From Flavobacterium circumlabens (lineage in GTDB: Bacteria > Bacteroidota > Bacteroidia > Flavobacteriales > Flavobacteriaceae), in the NCBI RefSeq assembly GCF_004345565.1, contig NZ_SLWA01000001.1, positions 219,892 to 283,891 on the forward strand: DNA of 64,000 nucleotides, in the 5' to 3' direction. This document shows positions 53,182 through 63,047 of this stretch, in pieces (position 1 is the stretch's first letter; every line of letters starts with the position of its first letter). The notes beneath the pieces were generated by a model. The model searched no databases, was not told the DNA's origin, and was given only the letters and a program-made list of their open reading frames with translations. A program made the position numbers and the translations under genes.

Positions 53182-54078
53182 ATGTCGATAGAAGTAAACA
53201 GTATATCAAAAAGTTACGGAGCACAAAAAGCCCTTAATGAAATTTCATTTAAAATTGAGAAAGGTGAAATCGTTGGATTTCTTGGTCCGAACGGTGCCGG
53301 AAAATCAACTTTGATGAAAATTTTGACTACTTATTTACTTGCCGATGGCGGCTCAGCCCTTGTAAATGGTCATGATGTCATGACAGACACTAAAGCGGTA
53401 CAACTTTCTATCGGGTATTTACCGGAGCATAATCCCTTGTATCTGGATTTGTATGTTCGTGAGTATTTGGCTTTTAATGCCGATGTTTACCATGTTGAAA
53501 AAGCAAGAATCGAAGAAGTAATTCAACTGACAGGCCTGTCAGCTGAAAGTCATAAAAAGATAGGTCAACTGTCTAAAGGATACCGTCAACGTGTTGGATT
53601 GGCCAATGCTTTACTGCACAATCCCGATGTTTTGATTTTGGACGAACCGACTACCGGTCTGGATCCGAATCAGTTAATGGAAATCCGAAATGTAATTAAA
53701 AATGTTGGAAAAGATAAGACCGTTTTTCTGTCAACTCACATCATGCAGGAAGTGGAAGCCATCTGTGATCGTGTCATAATTATTGACAAAGGACAAATTG
53801 TGGCCGATAAAAAACTGGATAAGTTAATTTCCGAAAACAAAGAACAAATTATAGAAGTAGAATTCGATTATCAGGTAGAAGAACAGTTACTGGCCAAACT
53901 GGAAAACATAAGTTCTTATAAAAATACGCACGATATGACCTGGGAACTTACTTTTGTTACTGAAAAAGACATGCGTCCGGCTATTTTTGATTTTGCTAAC
54001 GAAAATGGTTTAAAAACACTTCAGTTAAATCAGAAAAATAAAAACCTGGAAGCGGTGTTTAGGGAGATTACTAAATAA
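53182..54078 (+). CDS. gldA: Gliding motility ABC transporter ATPase GldA
   Basis: A 298-residue ABC ATP-binding subunit. Walker A is GPNGAGKST at 35-43, the signature is LSKGYRQRVGLA, and Walker B is VLILDEPTTGLDP; the H-loop is STHIMQE. The length, and the C-terminal extension of about 75 residues with LKTLQLNQKNKNLEAVFREITK, match GldA of flavobacteria. GldA works with GldF and GldG, which are not in this window, in a complex needed for gliding in F. johnsoniae. Its terminator is shared with the convergent PLP decarboxylase gene. Confidence 0.9.
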   Translation: MSIEVNSISKSYGAQKALNEISFKIEKGEIVGFLGPNGAGKSTLMKILTTYLLADGGSALVNGHDVMTDTKAVQLSIGYLPEHNPLYLDLYVREYLAFNADVYHVEKARIEEVIQLTGLSAESHKKIGQLSKGYRQRVGLANALLHNPDVLILDEPTTGLDPNQLMEIRNVIKNVGKDKTVFLSTHIMQEVEAICDRVIIIDKGQIVADKKLDKLISENKEQIIEVEFDYQVEEQLLAKLENISSYKNTHDMTWELTFVTEKDMRPAIFDFANENGLKTLQLNQKNKNLEAVFREITK

Positions 54079-54082
54079 GTTT

Positions 54083-54118
54083 GCAGTCGCAGGATTAGTT
54101 TACAGTCTCAGTCTCAGG
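54083..54118. repeat. CAGTCTCAGT phrase repeat
   Basis: TTTGCAGTCGCAG, TTTACAGTCTCAGTCTCAG. It is related to 8486-8594 and 30178-30205. Confidence 0.7.
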
Positions 54119-54137
54119 GAGCAGTTTTGAGTACTCA

Positions 54138-54180
54138 TAAAAAGAAGGCTAGTTTAAAATAAACTGGCCTTCTTTTTAAA
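54138..54180. terminator. Bidirectional terminator after gldA
   Basis: AAAGAAGGCTAGTTTA pairs with TAAACTGGCCTTCTTT (one mismatch) around an A-rich loop, with A and T tracts outside. Confidence 0.85.
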
Positions 54181-54197
54181 ATTATTTTTTGTTTTAA

Positions 54198-55607
54198 TTA
54201 TAAATTTAACTCCGAAATAATTGCTTTCATTTCTTCTATTACCATTTTAATATCTTTTTCAGAGGTTCTCCAATTGACAAACGAAGCTCTGATTCCTTTT
54301 TTGTTTTGATAAACTGTTGGGGTCATAAACACTTTTCCGCTATCATTTAAATGTGTCAGAAACGAAGCAACTTTTTCTTGATTGTGATTGCCTTTCAAGG
54401 TAAAACAAACATTATTAAGACGAATCGGTGCTAAAAGTTCAAAATGACCGTCTTCAATAAGCGCATTTCCGAAATGTAATGCCAGATGCACGCTGTTTTC
54501 TACAATATCACAAAAACCTTCTTTCCCGTACGCCAATAAAGAAAACCAAACCGGCAAAGCCCTCAGACGTCTTGAATTTTCCGGTAATACATTCAAATAA
54601 TTGAAATTCTCCAGCGGATTTCCCAAATAGGGTGCATTCGAGTTCTGGAAAGTTTCAATCTGCAAATTCACATGATCGTTTTTTACCAGATAAAAAGCAC
54701 TTTCATAAGGTACGTTGAGCCATTTATGACAATCAATTGTGATACTGTCTGCGTTTTCCCAGCCATCCACCAAATGTTTAAATTTATCTGAAACGGCTGC
54801 AAAACCTCCAAAAGCTGCATCAATATGCCACCAGAAATTGTATTTCCCCTTTAGTTTTGAAATCGCTTTAAAATCATCAAAATCTGCTGTATTTACTGTT
54901 CCTGCACTTGAAATTAAAATAAAAGGCTTCCCGTTTAATGCTTTTATTTTTTCTTCTAAATCAACAATATCAATAGCTTCCCTATTTCCTTCTATAGTTT
55001 TAATAACAGTATAATTCTGGCTTCCAATTCCCAGCATCGCTAATGATTTTACAGCCGAAGAATGCGGTGTTGCTGTTAAAATATTTAGGGTTTCAGAAAT
55101 TCCGTTCTTAGCAAAATCTTTTCCAAATTGCGCTCCGAACCATTGTCTTGCAACTCCCAGACAGGTAAAATTAGACATCGTGGCTCCTGTTACAAATCCA
55201 CCTAAAAATGTTTTGGGCAGATCAAACAATTGTAACAACAGATTGATCGTTTCAAATTCAATTAATGCTGAAACTCCGCCTTGTGCTTTGATCGCCTGCG
55301 TGTTCTGGTCATAAACAGAAGCCAGCCAGTCTCCGACAATCGATGCCGGAGTCGATCCTCCGGTTACAAATCCCCAGTATCGTGGTCCCGGTGAAGCAAC
55401 CAACAATGGCGCCATTCTCTCGTTAAATTCTTTTAAAGCTGCCAGAGATCCTAAGCCTAATTCATTTAAGGCACGCGTCGGATCAATCGTTTCTTTGTTC
55501 GATGTTGGACTATTTTCAAGATTATTAAGAAAACCTAATCCCTGTTGTTTTGTTTTTTCAAGTATATTTTCTAAATCATTAAGATCTTGCTGAAGTACCG
55601 AATTCAT
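54198..55607 (-). CDS. Pyridoxal-phosphate-dependent decarboxylase
   Basis: A 469-residue group II PLP decarboxylase, the family of aromatic-L-amino-acid, glutamate and histidine decarboxylases. The motif WWHIDAAFGGFAAVS carries the PLP-binding Asp, and SITIDCHKWLNVPYESA has the Schiff-base Lys (HK). The substrate-side GYWGFVTGGSTPAS segment is present near residue 80 as PRYWGFVTGGSTP. The substrate cannot be decided from sequence. It is followed on the minus strand by no operon partner; the symporter gene upstream (55726) is a separate unit. Confidence 0.88.
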   Translation of the reverse strand: MNSVLQQDLNDLENILEKTKQQGLGFLNNLENSPTSNKETIDPTRALNELGLGSLAALKEFNERMAPLLVASPGPRYWGFVTGGSTPASIVGDWLASVYDQNTQAIKAQGGVSALIEFETINLLLQLFDLPKTFLGGFVTGATMSNFTCLGVARQWFGAQFGKDFAKNGISETLNILTATPHSSAVKSLAMLGIGSQNYTVIKTIEGNREAIDIVDLEEKIKALNGKPFILISSAGTVNTADFDDFKAISKLKGKYNFWWHIDAAFGGFAAVSDKFKHLVDGWENADSITIDCHKWLNVPYESAFYLVKNDHVNLQIETFQNSNAPYLGNPLENFNYLNVLPENSRRLRALPVWFSLLAYGKEGFCDIVENSVHLALHFGNALIEDGHFELLAPIRLNNVCFTLKGNHNQEKVASFLTHLNDSGKVFMTPTVYQNKKGIRASFVNWRTSEKDIKMVIEEMKAIISELNL

Positions 55608-55617
55608 TATATATTAT

Positions 55618-55700
55618 TTTATGTGCTTAATCAATCGCTAAAGAAATTAGCGGGCGCATAGTGCAGATTAAGCGGATTAACACTGATTTTTAATTATAAA
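55618..55700. other. Gap between the decarboxylase and symporter genes
   Basis: It contains a phrase with GTGCAGATTAAGCGGATTAACAC, similar to the AATCTGCGTG family at 34551 and 61835. No promoter was called. Confidence 0.4.
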
Positions 55701-55725
55701 AAAGATAGAAATTGAAGACTATTTA

Positions 55726-56949
55726 TTACCACTTGGTTTTCTCGGAAAACCTGGAAATCATCATGGAGCAGATTAAATCGCCGTTTACGTTTAATAAGGT
55801 TGCAATCGGATCTACCAGAGTTCCCAGAATCATTGCTACCGGAAGCGCCTGTTCCATGGGCAGGCCGTAAACTGTAATGGCCAGAACCTCGCCGATATAA
55901 CCTCCATTTGGTATTCCGCCTTCTACAATAGAAACAATAACCGTAATTCCTAATGCCAACAGAATGGTACTCGGCTCTGTAAAATCTTTTCCGAACATGG
56001 CGAAAAGAACCGTAATTTTCAGAATGGAGGACATACTTGAACCATCTTTGTGCAATGGCGCACCAAGCGGAATCACTAAATTCCGGACATGATTCGGGAT
56101 GTTCATTTTTTCTGCTGCTTCGAGATTTGCCGGGATTGTGGCAATGCTGCTGCAGGTTCCGACAGCCGTTAAAGCCGGAGTGATATTATTACTCCAAAAC
56201 ACAACAAATGCGCGTTTCCCTCCCGCTATAAGAGCGTATATGCTGAAAAAAGTAAAAAAGTAAAAGATACATGCCCCGTAATAAATACCTAAGGGTTTTG
56301 CATAAACCCCAAACAACTGCGGGCCAAAAACGCCTACCTGATAGGCAAAATACGCCCCAAGACCTATTGGTGCCAGCTTCATAATCATATTCAGCAATTG
56401 TTTCATAACTTCATTTCCGGAATCCAGAAAACTTCTGAAACTGCTGCCTTTTTCTCCGGACTGCAAACTGGCGAAGCCGATTAAGAAAGAAAAAATAATA
56501 AGCGCCAGCATACTTTTTCGGGACAATAATTCGAAGAAATCATTTACGGTCAGTAATTGTGCTATTTGTTCTCCAATACTTCCGGATTGAACGTTCTCCA
56601 GAGGAATTTTAGAAATTATAATACTTTGATGAATCGGAAAGAGATAAACCGCCAAAATCATAATGATTGCTGATATCAGAACAGTTCCGAGAAAAACAAG
56701 CATCATAATGGCAAACAATTTTCCTAATTTTTCGGTTTTCTCCAGATTGGCAATGGAGGAAGAAATTGTAAAGAAAATAAGTGGAATAATTGCCGTAAAA
56801 AGTAAATTCAAAAAAATATCTCCAAGCGGTTTGATTACCTCAACGCCTTTACCAAATAATAACCCTAAGATACTTCCTGTAATGATACCGCCTAAAAGCA
56901 GTAAAATGCTGCTGTAGCTTTTTAGAAAATTGATTTTTTTAACTTCCAT
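55726..56949 (-). CDS. Dicarboxylate/amino acid:cation symporter
   Basis: A 407-residue DAACS family (GltPh-like) transporter with eight hydrophobic segments and two hairpin loops. The C-terminal substrate site is visible as GAPLHKDGSSMSS and GIPNGGYIGEVLAI; the first motif also matches the HP1 hairpin serine-rich tip. It should take up glutamate, aspartate or C4-dicarboxylates with Na+ or H+. The first motif is slightly unlike the Glu-specific type, so a different amino acid is possible. It lies beside the PLP decarboxylase gene in the same orientation, 118 bp apart, so uptake and decarboxylation of one substrate is possible. Confidence 0.9.
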   Translation of the reverse strand: MEVKKINFLKSYSSILLLLGGIITGSILGLLFGKGVEVIKPLGDIFLNLLFTAIIPLIFFTISSSIANLEKTEKLGKLFAIMMLVFLGTVLISAIIMILAVYLFPIHQSIIISKIPLENVQSGSIGEQIAQLLTVNDFFELLSRKSMLALIIFSFLIGFASLQSGEKGSSFRSFLDSGNEVMKQLLNMIMKLAPIGLGAYFAYQVGVFGPQLFGVYAKPLGIYYGACIFYFFTFFSIYALIAGGKRAFVVFWSNNITPALTAVGTCSSIATIPANLEAAEKMNIPNHVRNLVIPLGAPLHKDGSSMSSILKITVLFAMFGKDFTEPSTILLALGITVIVSIVEGGIPNGGYIGEVLAITVYGLPMEQALPVAMILGTLVDPIATLLNVNGDLICSMMISRFSEKTKW

Positions 56950-57050
56950 AATTTTAAAAAAGTATTAGGATTCAGAAATAGAAATGTGAAATAAAAAATC
57001 AATTAAATTACTTAAAAAAAGAGCACTAAAACGAAGACGCTGTTTTTTTG

Positions 57051-57704
57051 TTATTTTTCTAATACAATAGTTGTAAAAGCCCTGTCCACCAATTCGCCCA
57101 TTTTGCTTTTTACTTTTTCGGTTAAGGTTTCCGTATAAACAATTTTGAAAGCTGTTTTTTCGATTAACAGCTGTACTTTTTCGGTGCTGTAAAGGGTAAA
57201 TTCGTATGCTGTAAACGGAAGCTGCTTCATGAAATTTTCCTCTGCAAATGTTAAGCAGAAATTGCCATCCGGTTTTAAAATCCGGTAAATTTCCAAAAGA
57301 AATTTTTCAGGCTCCTGCCAAAAATAAATGGTATTTACGGTGAAAATCTTATCAAAAAATGAATCCTGAAAAGGAATGGCATTACCATCATAAAGCGAAA
57401 AGAAAGCCTGTTTTTGGGAAACATAATCCCGGTTGATCTGTCTTGCTTCCTGAAACATTAACTCAGACATTTCGAGTCCGTAATAGGTTAATTTTTCGGC
57501 TTGCTGCATTACAAATTCCAGATGGGACGCGTTTCCATGACCTAGTTCCAGAATTTTATTTTCTGCGGCAATATTGAGATTCTGAATCGAATGACGTGTC
57601 ATATTGATGTTGGTTTCATGCATCATGTTGGCCATTTCAATTCCCTTTTCTCCTGTGGGATGTTTTAGTTGTGCCGCGATTGCTTGTAATTCTTCTTTTT
57701 TCAT
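57051..57704 (-). CDS. Class I SAM-dependent methyltransferase
   Basis: A 217-residue methyltransferase with the SAM-binding motif I ILELGHGNASHLEFV, motif II-like FFDKIFTVNTIYFWQEPEKF, and a Rossmann pattern throughout (UbiE/Coq5-like). The start at 57704 (MKKEELQAIA) is preferred, since the frame open to 57779 crosses the phrase repeat. The substrate is unknown. It lies downstream of metF in the same direction, after 132 bp filled with repeats, so it may be the last gene of the met operon, which would link it to SAM supply. Confidence 0.83.
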   Translation of the reverse strand: MKKEELQAIAAQLKHPTGEKGIEMANMMHETNINMTRHSIQNLNIAAENKILELGHGNASHLEFVMQQAEKLTYYGLEMSELMFQEARQINRDYVSQKQAFFSLYDGNAIPFQDSFFDKIFTVNTIYFWQEPEKFLLEIYRILKPDGNFCLTFAEENFMKQLPFTAYEFTLYSTEKVQLLIEKTAFKIVYTETLTEKVKSKMGELVDRAFTTIVLEK

Positions 57705-57711
57705 AAACTTA

Positions 57712-57748
57712 ATTTTAAATTCCAAATAAAAAATTCCAAATTCCAATC
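57712..57748. repeat. AATTCCAAATTCC phrase repeat
   Basis: AAATTCCAAATAAAAAATTCC, split copies of the phrase at 15446 and 17370. Confidence 0.6.
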
Positions 57749-57753
57749 TTGAA

Positions 57754-57835
57754 GTCATTCCGAAGAACGAAGCAACCACACTAAAATAAGCACTAAAGAT
57801 ATGCTTTATGAGATTGCTTCGTTCCTCGCAATGAC
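57754..57835. repeat. Inverted repeat, GAACGAAGCAA family
   Basis: Arms GTCATTCCGAAGAACGAAGC at 57754 and the reverse complement (core TTGCTTCGTTCCTCGCAATG) at 57812-57835 are 36 bp apart. The second arm ends 1 bp from the metF stop codon. Confidence 0.85.
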
Positions 57836-57836
57836 C

Positions 57837-58793
57837 TTAAAAAATACGACTCGCAATCTGGCGAATATTCTCTGATTTCCCCATTGAATAATAATGCAAT
57901 ACCGGAACTCCGGCCGCTTTTAATTCTAAGGACTGCTGAATTGCCCACTCAATCCCGACTTGTTTTATCGCTGCATTATCTTTGCATTTATCGACTTCAT
58001 GAATTAAATCTTCAGGTAAATCTATTCGGAAAATCTGTGGTAAAATCTGTAAATGCCTTTTAACAGCGATGGGTTTAATTCCCGGAATGATCGGCACCGT
58101 AATTCCCATTTCTCTCGCTTTTGCTACAAATTCAAAATACTTTGTATTGTCGAAAAACATTTGCGTTACCACATAATCAGCTCCGGCATCTACTTTTTCT
58201 TTCAGTCTTTTTAAATCCGACTGAAGCGATGGCGATTCTAAATGTTTCTCCGGATAACCCGCAACCCCAATACAGAAATCAGCTTTATTATCGATATCCA
58301 TTACTTCATGCAGGTATTTTCCCTGATTCAGTAAGCTGATTTGTTTTACCAAATCGATTGCATAATCATTCCCTCCTGCTTTTGGGATAAAATATTGTTC
58401 GTCTTTCATGGCATCACCACGCAAAGCCATGATATTATCAATTCCTAAGTAATTACAGTCTACCAGAAGATATTCCGTTTCTTCTTTGGTGAAACCTCCA
58501 CAAAGCACGTGAGGTACGGTATCTACATTGTATTTATGTTTTATAGAAGCGCAAATTCCAAGCGTTCCCGGACGCATACGAGTCAGTTTTTTATCTAATA
58601 ATCCGTTGCCTTTGTCGATGTAGATATATTCTTCGCGTGAAGTGGTTACATCAATAAATGGTGGTTTAAACTCCATTAACGGATCGATATTGTCGTATAA
58701 TTCCTGAATGCTTTTCCCCTTTTGAGGCGGAATAATTTCAAATGAGAATAATGTATTTCCTTTGGCATTTTCTATATGTTCTGTTACTTTCAT
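57837..58793 (-). CDS. metF: Methylenetetrahydrofolate reductase MetF
   Basis: A 318-residue FAD-dependent reductase that turns 5,10-methylene-THF into 5-methyl-THF, the methyl donor of MetE and MetH. It is a TIM barrel, with LFSFEIIPPQKGKSIQELY at the front, and the active-site region FIDVTTSREEYIYID, RGD in MALRGDAM, and MFFDNTKYFEFV in the second half. Length is normal. It lies between metH2 upstream and a methyltransferase gene downstream. Confidence 0.95.
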   Translation of the reverse strand: MKVTEHIENAKGNTLFSFEIIPPQKGKSIQELYDNIDPLMEFKPPFIDVTTSREEYIYIDKGNGLLDKKLTRMRPGTLGICASIKHKYNVDTVPHVLCGGFTKEETEYLLVDCNYLGIDNIMALRGDAMKDEQYFIPKAGGNDYAIDLVKQISLLNQGKYLHEVMDIDNKADFCIGVAGYPEKHLESPSLQSDLKRLKEKVDAGADYVVTQMFFDNTKYFEFVAKAREMGITVPIIPGIKPIAVKRHLQILPQIFRIDLPEDLIHEVDKCKDNAAIKQVGIEWAIQQSLELKAAGVPVLHYYSMGKSENIRQIASRIF

Positions 58794-58794
58794 T

Positions 58795-58948
58795 CTTTAA
58801 GTTATGAGTTATGAATTATGAGTTTTGAGTTGTTTGTGTAAAAAATCTGAATCAAAAAACGTAAATCAAATATTCTTTTTTGTTTCACGTTTCAGGTTTC
58901 AGGTTGATTTGAATAACCTGAAACCTGAAACTAAATAAACGTGAAACT
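58795..58948. repeat. Phrase repeats and hairpin between metH2 and metF
   Basis: AGTTATGAGTTATGAATTATGAG at about 58799-58835 and a hairpin with arms GTTTCACGTTTCAGGTTTCA (58884 on) and its partner ending at 58948 (core AACCTGAAACCTGAAAC and AACGTGAAAC). The phrases are related to 30302-30366. Confidence 0.75.
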
Positions 58949-58951
58949 ATT

Positions 58952-61627
58952 TTAATCTGCTATATTAGGATTTAACCATTTCATCGCGTAATCTGTGGGA
59001 ACATTGCGTCGTTTGGCGTAATCGACCACCTGATCTTCTTTTATTTTTCCGAGTCCGAAGTACTTGCTTTTTGGATTTCCGAAATAATATCCCGAAACTG
59101 ATGAAGCGGGCCACATCGCCATACTTTCGGTTAAGGTTACTCCAATTTCTTTGTCTACATTTAAGAGTTTCCAGATTGTTGGTTTCTCTAAGTGATCCGG
59201 ACAGGCGGGATATCCTGGCGCCGGACGGATTCCTTTGTAATTTTCTTCAATCAGATCTTCTGTCGAAAGCGATTCTTCAGCATCATAACCCCAGAAATCC
59301 TGACGTACTTTTTCATGTAAATATTCGGCGAAAGCCTCCGCAAAACGATCGGCTAATGCTTTTACCATAATCGAATTGTAATCATCAAGGTCTTTTTCAA
59401 ATTCGGCTGCCCATTCGTCTACACCAAAACCGGTTGTCACACAAAAAGCGCCTATGTAATCTGTAATTCCTGAATCTTTTGGTAAAATAAAATCGGACAA
59501 AGCGATGTTTGGCGCCCCTTTTGTTTTTTGTGACTGCTGACGAAGTGTTAAAAATTTCTCCAGTACTTTTCCGTTTTCATCACGCAATTCGATATCGTCA
59601 TCATCAATCTGGTTTGCCGGGAAAATACCGTAAATTCCTTTTGCGGATAATTTTTTCTCTGCCAGAATCACTTTCAGCATTGCCTGAGCATCAGCAAAAA
59701 GGGATGTTGCTTCTTTACCGACAACCTCATCCGTTAAAATGGCCGGATATTTACCAAACAATTCCCAGGTTCTGAAAAATGGCGTCCAGTCGATATACGG
59801 AACCAAAACGTCCAGTTCTACTTCAACAATTTGTTTTCCAATTACTTTTGGTTTGGTTGGCGTGTATTCATCCCAGTCCAATTGTAATTTATTTTTACGC
59901 GCTTGTTCAATCGTCAGGAAGTTTTTATCTCTCGAACGGTTTAAAAACGTTTCTCTAAACGCATCGTAATCTGCCCGAATATCGCTTGCATATATTTTAC
60001 GGTTATGATCTAACAGATTTCCTGCCACAGTAACAGCTCTGGAAGCATCGTTGACGTGAATTACCGTTTCGCTGTATTGCGGTGCAATTTTCACGGCGGT
60101 GTGCGCGCGCGAAGTGGTTGCTCCACCAATCATAATCGGGATTTTAATTCCTTGTTTGTCCAGTTCTTTGGCCAGATAGACCATTTCGTCAAGCGAAGGT
60201 GTAATCAATCCGCTTAAACCGATTATGTCTACGTTGTGTTCAATCGCCGCAGCAATAATTTTTTCGGGAGGTACCATTACACCCAGATCTACAATCTCGT
60301 AATTGTTACAGGCCAAAACTACCGAAACAATATTTTTTCCAATATCATGAACGTCACCTTTTACGGTTGCCATCAGGATTTTTCCGTTTCCTTGTTTATC
60401 GCCTGCTTGTTTGCTGGCTTCAATATACGGTAACAAATACGCTACGGCTTTTTTCATTACACGTGCGGATTTCACTACCTGAGGCAGGAACATTTTTCCG
60501 CTTCCGAATAAATCTCCTACAACATTCATTCCCGTCATCAAATTGATTTCGATCACTTCAATTGGTTTTGTTGCGGCTAAACGTGCTTCTTCTACATCAA
60601 TTTCTATAAAAGCATCAACTCCTTTTACCAGGGAATGCGTGATACGCTCCTGAACGGTTCCTAAACGCCATTCCTGAATCGCTTTTTCATCTGATTTTAC
60701 TTCGCCTTTTACGTTTTCAGCAAAATCCAGAAGTCGTTCCGTCGCATCGTCGCGTCTGTTCAGGATCACATCTTCAACGTGCTCTAATAAGTCTTTTGGA
60801 ATATCATCATAAATCGAAAGCATTTCCGGATTTACAATTCCCATTGTCATTCCGTTCTGAATCGCGTGGTATAAAAATACGGAATGCATTGCTTCACGAA
60901 CGGTATCATTTCCTCTGAAAGAAAACGAAACGTTACTTACGCCACCACTAATGTGTGCATGTGGCAAGTTATCACGAACCCATTTTGTCCCTCTGAAAAA
61001 GTCCAGCGCATTCAGGCGATGTTCTTCCATTCCGGTGGCAACGGGGAAAATATTCAAATCGAAAATAATATCCTGTGGAGGGAAACCAACTTTATCAACC
61101 AGAATATCATACGATCGCTGACAGATTTCAACCCTACGATCAAAATTATCGGCCTGACCTACTTCGTCGAAAGCCATGATAATAGCCGCCGCTCCATAAC
61201 GTTTGATTAATTTGGCGTGGTGAATAAAGGCTTCTTCGCCTTCTTTCAAAGAGATCGAGTTGACAACACTTTTTCCCTGTACTACTTTTAGACCTGCTTC
61301 GATGATTTCCCATTTCGAGCTGTCGATCATAATCGGCACTCTCGAAATGTCGGGTTCTGATGCAATTAAATTCAGGAATTTTGTCATTGCCTGAACACCA
61401 TCAAGCATTCCCTCATCCATATTAATATCGATAATCTGCGCTCCTCCTTCTACCTGCTGTCTTGCAATATCAAGTGCCTCGTCATATTTCTCTTCCTTGA
61501 TTAGGCGAAGGAATTTTCTTGAACCTGTTACATTCGTACGCTCGCCAATGTTTACAAAAACACTTTCGGGTGTAATAATTAAGGGTTCTAATCCTGCTAA
61601 TACAAGGTCTCTTCTTTTTTCTGCCAT
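58952..61627 (-). CDS. metH: Methionine synthase, cobalamin-dependent, C-terminal part (MetH2)
   Basis: An 891-residue protein that corresponds to the second to fourth modules of MetH. It has a pterin-binding domain (about 10-270), a cobalamin-binding domain with the signature [11 protein letters not shown] (about 410-425, the His coordinates cobalt), and a C-terminal SAM-binding activation domain with [15 protein letters not shown]. Together with the first part (61933-62937) it makes a complete MetH, but as two proteins. The two halves are separated by 305 bp and each has its own start and stop, so it is a split gene and not a frameshift. Confidence 0.95.
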   Translation of the reverse strand: MAEKRRDLVLAGLEPLIITPESVFVNIGERTNVTGSRKFLRLIKEEKYDEALDIARQQVEGGAQIIDINMDEGMLDGVQAMTKFLNLIASEPDISRVPIMIDSSKWEIIEAGLKVVQGKSVVNSISLKEGEEAFIHHAKLIKRYGAAAIIMAFDEVGQADNFDRRVEICQRSYDILVDKVGFPPQDIIFDLNIFPVATGMEEHRLNALDFFRGTKWVRDNLPHAHISGGVSNVSFSFRGNDTVREAMHSVFLYHAIQNGMTMGIVNPEMLSIYDDIPKDLLEHVEDVILNRRDDATERLLDFAENVKGEVKSDEKAIQEWRLGTVQERITHSLVKGVDAFIEIDVEEARLAATKPIEVIEINLMTGMNVVGDLFGSGKMFLPQVVKSARVMKKAVAYLLPYIEASKQAGDKQGNGKILMATVKGDVHDIGKNIVSVVLACNNYEIVDLGVMVPPEKIIAAAIEHNVDIIGLSGLITPSLDEMVYLAKELDKQGIKIPIMIGGATTSRAHTAVKIAPQYSETVIHVNDASRAVTVAGNLLDHNRKIYASDIRADYDAFRETFLNRSRDKNFLTIEQARKNKLQLDWDEYTPTKPKVIGKQIVEVELDVLVPYIDWTPFFRTWELFGKYPAILTDEVVGKEATSLFADAQAMLKVILAEKKLSAKGIYGIFPANQIDDDDIELRDENGKVLEKFLTLRQQSQKTKGAPNIALSDFILPKDSGITDYIGAFCVTTGFGVDEWAAEFEKDLDDYNSIMVKALADRFAEAFAEYLHEKVRQDFWGYDAEESLSTEDLIEENYKGIRPAPGYPACPDHLEKPTIWKLLNVDKEIGVTLTESMAMWPASSVSGYYFGNPKSKYFGLGKIKEDQVVDYAKRRNVPTDYAMKWLNPNIAD

Positions 61628-61932
61628 TTTTTTTAAAGTTACTAAGGTCCTAAGTTGCTTAGGTTCTGAGTTTTTTATTTTTATTCCTGCAAGGTTTTCA
61701 AAACGTTGTAGGTCTTTTTCGTGTGCATGTCCGGTAAAAATCCGTTTAATCTGTGGTAAAAATTTAACAGTTTGTTTTATTAACTTATGATAAAATGTTT
61801 GCCACGAATTCCTCTAATTTCAGCTATTTCTTTCTTGCCACAGATTAAAGGATTATTGCAGATTTTTTTTATGCGTTTCCGATAAAATCCGTTTAATTCG
61901 TGAAATCTGTGGCAAAAACTTAACGGTTTATT
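61628..61932. repeat. Repeat-filled gap between the two metH halves
   Basis: It holds CTAAG phrases at 61640-61672 (ACTAAGGTCCTAAGTTGCTTAG), a palindrome with CCTGCAAGGTTTTCAAAACG at about 61686-61715, and a hairpin with arms TTGCCACAGATTAAAGGATT (61835-61854) and the partner ending GTGGCAA (61886-61915). No gene is seen. Confidence 0.75.
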
Positions 61933-62937
61933 TTATACCAATATTGGCGCTACTCTCGGTTTATAATCTTTCGCAACCTCAGCGATCAATCGAATATGAT
62001 CCGGAGTTGTTCCGCAACAACCCCCAATGATATTGATTAAATTATCGTCTAAATATTCTTTGATGAAAGCCTGAGTTTGTTCCGGTGTTTCATCGTATTG
62101 TCCGAATGCGTTGGGTAAACCTGCGTTTGGATGTGCCGAAACATTAAACTGTGTATGTTGCGATAATGTTTTTAAATAGGGCTTCAATAAATCGGCTCCA
62201 AGAGCGCAATTGAATCCCACACTTAATAACGGAATATGCGATACTGAAATCAAAAAAGCTTCTACCGTTTGCCCGGAAAGCGTTCTTCCGGAAGCATCGG
62301 TAATGGTTCCCGAAACCATGATTGGGATATCCATATTACGTTCGTCTTTTACTTCTTCGATCGCGAAAAGTGCTGCTTTGGCATTTAAAGTGTCAAAGAT
62401 GGTTTCTACTAAAAGTAAATCGCAGCCACCATCCATTAAGGCTTCTACTTGTTGTTTGTAGGCAATTCGCAGATCATCGAACGTTACGGCCCTGTAACCC
62501 GGGTCGTTTACATCGGGCGACATACTTGCCGTTCTGTTCGTTGGTCCGATTGAACCGGCTACGAAACGGGGTTTGTCCGGGTTTTTAGCGGTGAATTCGT
62601 CGGCTACTTCACGGGCAAGCTTAGCTGATTCATAGTTTAATTCATAAACCAGGCCTTCCAGGAAGTAATCGGCCATACCAATCGTCGTTCCTGAAAAAGT
62701 ATTGGTTTCTACAATGTCTGCGCCGGCTTCGTAATAAGCGGCGTGAACATCGCGAATTGCCTGTGGTTGTGTTATGGATAGTAAATCGTTATTTCCTTTT
62801 AACGGATGCGGGAAATCTTTGAAACGCTCGCCACGAAAATCTTCTTCGGAGAAGTTATAGCGCTGCAACATGGTTCCCATTGCCCCGTCAAGGATTAGGA
62901 TATTTTTTTTAATTGCTTCCTGAATTTTTATTGACAT
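61933..62937 (-). CDS. metH: Methionine synthase, homocysteine-binding part (MetH1)
   Basis: A 334-residue homocysteine S-methyltransferase domain, corresponding to the first module of MetH. The zinc ligands are visible as GFNCALGAD (Cys) and [11 protein letters not shown] (two Cys). The opening [22 protein letters not shown] is typical. It should bind homocysteine and dock with MetH2. It is the first gene of the operon metH1-metH2-metF-(methyltransferase) and has a leader of about 350 nt with a SAM riboswitch. Confidence 0.95.
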   Translation of the reverse strand: MSIKIQEAIKKNILILDGAMGTMLQRYNFSEEDFRGERFKDFPHPLKGNNDLLSITQPQAIRDVHAAYYEAGADIVETNTFSGTTIGMADYFLEGLVYELNYESAKLAREVADEFTAKNPDKPRFVAGSIGPTNRTASMSPDVNDPGYRAVTFDDLRIAYKQQVEALMDGGCDLLLVETIFDTLNAKAALFAIEEVKDERNMDIPIMVSGTITDASGRTLSGQTVEAFLISVSHIPLLSVGFNCALGADLLKPYLKTLSQHTQFNVSAHPNAGLPNAFGQYDETPEQTQAFIKEYLDDNLINIIGGCCGTTPDHIRLIAEVAKDYKPRVAPILV

Positions 62938-62940
62938 ATT

Positions 62941-62985
62941 TTTTATCTTTTAGCTGCTAAGACGCTAAGGTGCTTAGAGGCTAAG
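62941..62985. repeat. CTAAG phrase repeat in the metH1 leader
   Basis: GCTGCTAAGACGCTAAGGTG, CTTAGAGGCTAAG: four CTAAG/CTTAG units with a 9-bp period, immediately upstream of the metH1 start codon. More CTAAG units are at 21980-21996, 61640-61672, 63350-63375 and 63586-63612. Confidence 0.75.
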
Positions 62986-63012
62986 TTTTTTTTTAAATTA
63001 TAATTCCGAAAT

Positions 63013-63047
63013 TAAACCTGAAGGGTTTTTAAAAACCGTCAGGTTTA
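63013..63047 (-). promoter_or_regulatory. Hairpin in the metH1 leader
   Basis: AAACCTGA and TCAGGTTT, with GG/CC pairs inside, form a stem of about 10 bp on the minus strand. The T run after it is weak, so it is either an expression platform or a dispersed repeat. Confidence 0.45.

Noticed and set aside
58952..62937. Split metH read as a frameshift or sequencing error.
   Set aside because: Each half has its own start and stop, the gap is 305 bp of repeat DNA, and the same split is known in flavobacteria.
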